Below, piece by piece: positions 61,367 through 64,000 of a stretch of 64,000 nt of DNA (position 1 is the stretch's first letter; each line of letters starts with the position of its first letter). This DNA is from a bacterium (GTDB taxonomy: Bacteria > Bacillota > Clostridia > Lachnospirales > Lachnospiraceae). Both the position numbers and the translations under genes were made by a program. The notes beneath the pieces are model-generated. The model did no database searches and had not been told where the DNA came from. It saw only the letters and a program-made list of their open reading frames with translations. Location: contig JAUNGE010000002.1 in assembly GCA_030524675.1 (NCBI GenBank), forward strand, positions 1 to 64,000, written 5' to 3'.

Positions 61367-61981
61367 ATGGAAAAAAATAAAAATATCATTACAATCAGCC
61401 GTGAATTTGGAAGCGGCGGCAGAAGCATTGGAAAGGCCATCGCAAATGAACTTCAGATTCCATACTATGACAAGGAACTGATTATGCAGGTGGCAAAGAA
61501 GACAGGATTCGACCCCAAATACATTGAGGAGCAGGGCGAATATGCATCGGGAAAGACATTTCTTTCCTATCTGTCTGCATTTACAGGAAGAAGCGATGTG
61601 ATGGGCGGTATGAGTGCGGCAGATTTTCTCTGGGTGATGCAGCAGCAAGTGATTCTGGAGCTGGCAGAGAAAGGTCCGTGCGTGATTGTGGGCCGCTGTG
61701 CGGACTATATTTTAAAAGACCGCAGCGACTGTCTGCATGTGTTTGTTCATGCGGACGAAGCATTTCGTGCGGAGCGCATTGTGCGCCTATACGGGCAGAC
61801 GGAGAAGAGTCCAAAGGAACGTCTGAAAGATAAAGATACCAGAAGAAGTGTGAATTATAAGCATTTTACTGGACGTGAGTGGGGAAAGTGCCAGAATTAT
61901 CATCTGTCTTTAGACAGCAGCGTTTTGGGAATTGACAAATGTGTGGAGATGATTGTAAACATTGTGAAAGAATCCAAATAG
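61367..61981 (+). CDS. Cytidylate kinase-like family protein
   Basis: 204 residues. The P-loop motif REFGSGGRSIGKAIA opens the protein, followed by IPYYDKELI and the lid/NMP region (GPCVIVGRCADYIL; RIVRLYGQTEKSPKERLKDKD). This is the Cmk-like family common in Clostridia beside true Cmk; it phosphorylates a nucleotide or another small substrate not known for this branch. Ribosome binding site AGAAGGAGGAAAG. Confidence 0.88.
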   Translation: MEKNKNIITISREFGSGGRSIGKAIANELQIPYYDKELIMQVAKKTGFDPKYIEEQGEYASGKTFLSYLSAFTGRSDVMGGMSAADFLWVMQQQVILELAEKGPCVIVGRCADYILKDRSDCLHVFVHADEAFRAERIVRLYGQTEKSPKERLKDKDTRRSVNYKHFTGREWGKCQNYHLSLDSSVLGIDKCVEMIVNIVKESK

Positions 61982-62065
61982 GCAATTTACTATGAAAGTC
62001 TCGTCAAGCGACATGTCCGTTTAGGGAGTGTAAGCAATCTGTCAGTATAAAATTCATCAGAAATC

Positions 62066-62094
62066 TTGCTATCTAGGATGACTCATGGTAAAAT
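62066..62094 (+). promoter_or_regulatory. Putative promoter of the AAA-like/PD-(D/E)XK gene
   Basis: TTGCTA, 17 bp, TAAAAT, about 130 bases before the start codon. Confidence 0.45.
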
Positions 62095-62224
62095 TATAGC
62101 CAGGCGGGGTATTATCTTGTAATCATAGGACGAGCTATGTGAATGGTACACAGTTTTTGTGTAGATGTGCGCATTGTATGCCAGCATGAAAATGTGACTT
62201 CGGAAAGGAGAAGTTTTGTAACCA

Positions 62225-63811
62225 ATGGGAAGATTTTTGAATCCTGATAACAGCGCATTTTGCGATGTGCTGAACTCGAAAATATATGTGGATAAAACAA
62301 AACTTTTAGAATATACCAACAATGCAATCAATACAACCTCTAAATTTATCTGCAACAGCCGTCCACGGCGTTTTGGTAAATCTATCACAGCAGATATGCT
62401 GACTGCTTATTACAGCAAAGGGTGTGATTCAGAGCAGCTATTTGCAGAACTTGCTATTGGAAGAGATGTGGATTTCAAAAAGCATCTAAATCAATATGAT
62501 GTAATTTACTTTGATGTGCAGTGGTGCTTGGCTCCCGCAAAAAATGTGGAGAATATCGTATCGTTTATTGAAAAAAGTGTAATTGGCGAACTAAAAGCAG
62601 TATATCCAAATATTTTAACAGATGGAGTGACTTCACTTCCAGATGCGATGTCTACAATCAATGCAAAAACAGGCAGCCGATTTATTGTCATTATTGATGA
62701 GTGGGATGTTTTGATTCGTGATGATGCAAAGAATCAAACGGTGCAAGATCAATACATCAATTTCTTACGGGGAATGTTTAAAGGAACAGAACCTTCAAAA
62801 TTTATCAGTCTTGCATACTTGACAGGAATCTTGCCAATCAAGAAGCTGAAAACACAGTCGGCACTTAATAATTTCACTCAGTTTACCATGCTGAATCCGA
62901 GTCTGTTGGCTCCATATGTCGGTTTTACGGAAGAGGAAGTATTGGAATTGTGCGATAAATATGGGCAAAATTTTGATGAGGTAAAACGATGGTATGATGG
63001 CTATCTGCTTGGGAAATATCATGTGTATAATCCCAATGCAGTTGTGAGTCTTATGCTGCAAGGAGAGTTTCAAAGCTATTGGTCGCAGACAGGCACGTTT
63101 GAGTCGATTCGCCCATTTATCAATATGGATTTCGACGGACTGAGGAATGCAATTATTGAAATGATTTCTGGTAATACTGTTGAAGTGGATACAGTATCTT
63201 TCCAAAATGATATAATTAGTTTTGAAAGCAAAGACGACGTGCTTACGCTTTTAATTCATCTCGGCTATCTTGCTTATAATCAGGGAAATAAAACAGCATT
63301 TATTCCGAATGAAGAAATACGGCAGGAGTTTATTTCCGCTACAAAAAGCAGAAAATGGAATGAGCTGATTGAGTTGGAAAAGCAGTCAAGGAACTTGCTT
63401 GATGCAACTCTTAATATGGAATCAGAAGAAGTTGCTGCGGCAATCGAAAAGATTCATACAGAATATGTTTCATCTATTCAGTACAACAATGAAAATTCAC
63501 TCAGCAGTGTGCTGACGATTGCCTACTTGAGCGCTATGCAATATTATTTCAAACCAATTCGAGAATTGCCTGCGGGAAGAGGTTTTGCGGATTTTGTGTT
63601 TATTCCCAAGATTGAATATGCGGCAGATTATCCAGCATTGGTTATAGAATTGAAATGGAACAAAAGCGCTAAGACGGCATTGCAGCAAATATATGAGAAA
63701 GAATATCCGCGTTCACTTCTGGAATATACTGGGAATATTCTTCTTGTAGGAATCAATTACGACAAAAAGAGTAAAACGCATCAATGTAAAATTGAGGAGT
63801 ATCATAAGTAG
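62225..63811 (+). CDS. AAA-ATPase-like protein with C-terminal PD-(D/E)XK nuclease domain
   Basis: 528 residues. The N-terminal AAA-like domain opens with NSKIYVDKT and a modified Walker A, SRPRRFGKSI near residue 45. Walker B is FIVIIDEWDV near 158. The C-terminal part (about 420-528) has the nuclease signature GFADFVF plus ALVIELKWN (Asp, Glu-x-Lys). This two-domain family (PF09820 with PF08011) is often multicopy in gut Firmicutes and Bacteroidetes. Mobile-element or defence roles are suspected but not proven. The gene is intact, lower in G+C than its neighbours and probably acquired. Confidence 0.88.
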   Translation: MGRFLNPDNSAFCDVLNSKIYVDKTKLLEYTNNAINTTSKFICNSRPRRFGKSITADMLTAYYSKGCDSEQLFAELAIGRDVDFKKHLNQYDVIYFDVQWCLAPAKNVENIVSFIEKSVIGELKAVYPNILTDGVTSLPDAMSTINAKTGSRFIVIIDEWDVLIRDDAKNQTVQDQYINFLRGMFKGTEPSKFISLAYLTGILPIKKLKTQSALNNFTQFTMLNPSLLAPYVGFTEEEVLELCDKYGQNFDEVKRWYDGYLLGKYHVYNPNAVVSLMLQGEFQSYWSQTGTFESIRPFINMDFDGLRNAIIEMISGNTVEVDTVSFQNDIISFESKDDVLTLLIHLGYLAYNQGNKTAFIPNEEIRQEFISATKSRKWNELIELEKQSRNLLDATLNMESEEVAAAIEKIHTEYVSSIQYNNENSLSSVLTIAYLSAMQYYFKPIRELPAGRGFADFVFIPKIEYAADYPALVIELKWNKSAKTALQQIYEKEYPRSLLEYTGNILLVGINYDKKSKTHQCKIEEYHK

Positions 63812-63823
63812 AAACATAGCAGT

Positions 63824-63880
63824 ACCAGCCTGTTTTCCGGTTCTATATGCTTTGCAGCATCGGAAGACAGGCTGGTTTTC
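63824..63880. terminator. Bidirectional terminator between convergent genes
   Basis: 16-bp stem (ACCAGCCTGTTTTCCG with CGGAAGACAGGCTGGT, one wobble), 21-base loop, followed by TTTTC. Confidence 0.75.
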
Positions 63881-63882
63881 TG

Positions 63883-64000
63883 TTATTCGCAGGCTTTTGG
63901 TGAAGTCTGTGATTTTTTGTACAGTTCCATCCCCAGCCGAATGTGGTAGCGGCAGTAGATACCTGCCATCTCTTTGTCCTTTTCTCTGATGGCCTGCAGT
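63883..64000 (-). CDS. C-terminal end of a minus-strand gene (partial)
   Basis: Reading leftward from the window edge, an open frame encodes LQAIREKDKEMAGIYCRYHI, then RLGMELYKKSQTSPKACE, and stops with TAA at 63885-63883. The amphipathic, charged composition and the terminator just beyond support a real gene end. The family is not recognisable from 38 residues. Confidence 0.55.
   Translation of the reverse strand, partial: LQAIREKDKEMAGIYCRYHIRLGMELYKKSQTSPKACE

Overview
The window looks like chromosome of a spore-forming, anaerobic Clostridia of the Lachnospiraceae type (Blautia or a relative is plausible, but no rRNA is present to prove it). The reasons are the moderate G+C content, strong AGGAGG ribosome binding sites, a GerA-family spore germination protein, Firmicute-type LplB/YtcP sugar ABC permeases, a MocR regulator, and a Bacillus-like Ter (YceG/TelA/TerD) stress module. 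Almost every gene is on the + strand. The exceptions are the spore protein at 10.1-11.6 kb and a partial gene at the right edge.

Layout. 0-2.1 kb: the right end of a TnpB-type insertion element, then a sugar isomerase/oxidoreductase pair. 2.2-12 kb: a secreted CAP protein, a MerR regulator with a 19-bp-spacer promoter in front of a DapB-like dehydrogenase, glutaminyl-tRNA synthetase, a MocR regulator, a MORN-like membrane protein, the spore protein, and a compact promoter/RNA/terminator unit that looks like a small structured RNA. 12-25 kb: housekeeping genes (TcdA-like, MATE pump, NAD synthetase, SpoU methyltransferase, NfeD/SPFH pair, patatin, biotin ligase, RNA m5U methyltransferase, MFS carrier). 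25-27.5 kb: a DUF262/DUF1524 (GmrSD-like) protein.

27.8-43.4 kb: a uronide-utilisation locus. An IclR regulator precedes a consensus promoter overlapped by a perfect 19-bp operator palindrome. The following cluster encodes a membrane protein, two ABC permeases, a 711-residue binding lipoprotein, four small four-helix membrane proteins around a dedicated ABC ATPase, two cytoplasmic heparinase II/III-fold lyases, an SDR reductase, a mannonate dehydratase-like enzyme and a KdgF-like cupin. Together these suggest import of acidic oligosaccharides, intracellular beta-elimination, opening of the unsaturated uronate and reduction toward 2-keto-3-deoxygluconate.

43.5-46.5 kb: an aminotransferase with a structured leader, then the most unusual feature of the window. 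Six palindromes with alternating cores sit at a regular 68-75 bp period directly upstream of the promoter of a 308-residue winged-helix-like protein of unknown function. 46.6-57.2 kb: rhomboid protease and a Ter module (YceG, TelA, three TerD, Ca2+-type P-ATPase). This module is split by a degenerate IS607/IS605-type element whose tnpB is intact, whose tnpA is broken, and which itself carries a 203-bp MITE-like insertion flanked by an 8-bp repeat. Other parts of this MITE family occur at 10.1, 12.1, 17.5 and 43.5 kb. 57.3-64 kb: a c-di-GMP phosphodiesterase gene interrupted by an in-frame amber codon, a second MATE pump, a cytidylate kinase-like gene, an AAA-like/PD-(D/E)XK protein and the tail of a minus-strand gene.

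Family names come from recognition of motifs in the translated sequence. No database search was possible.
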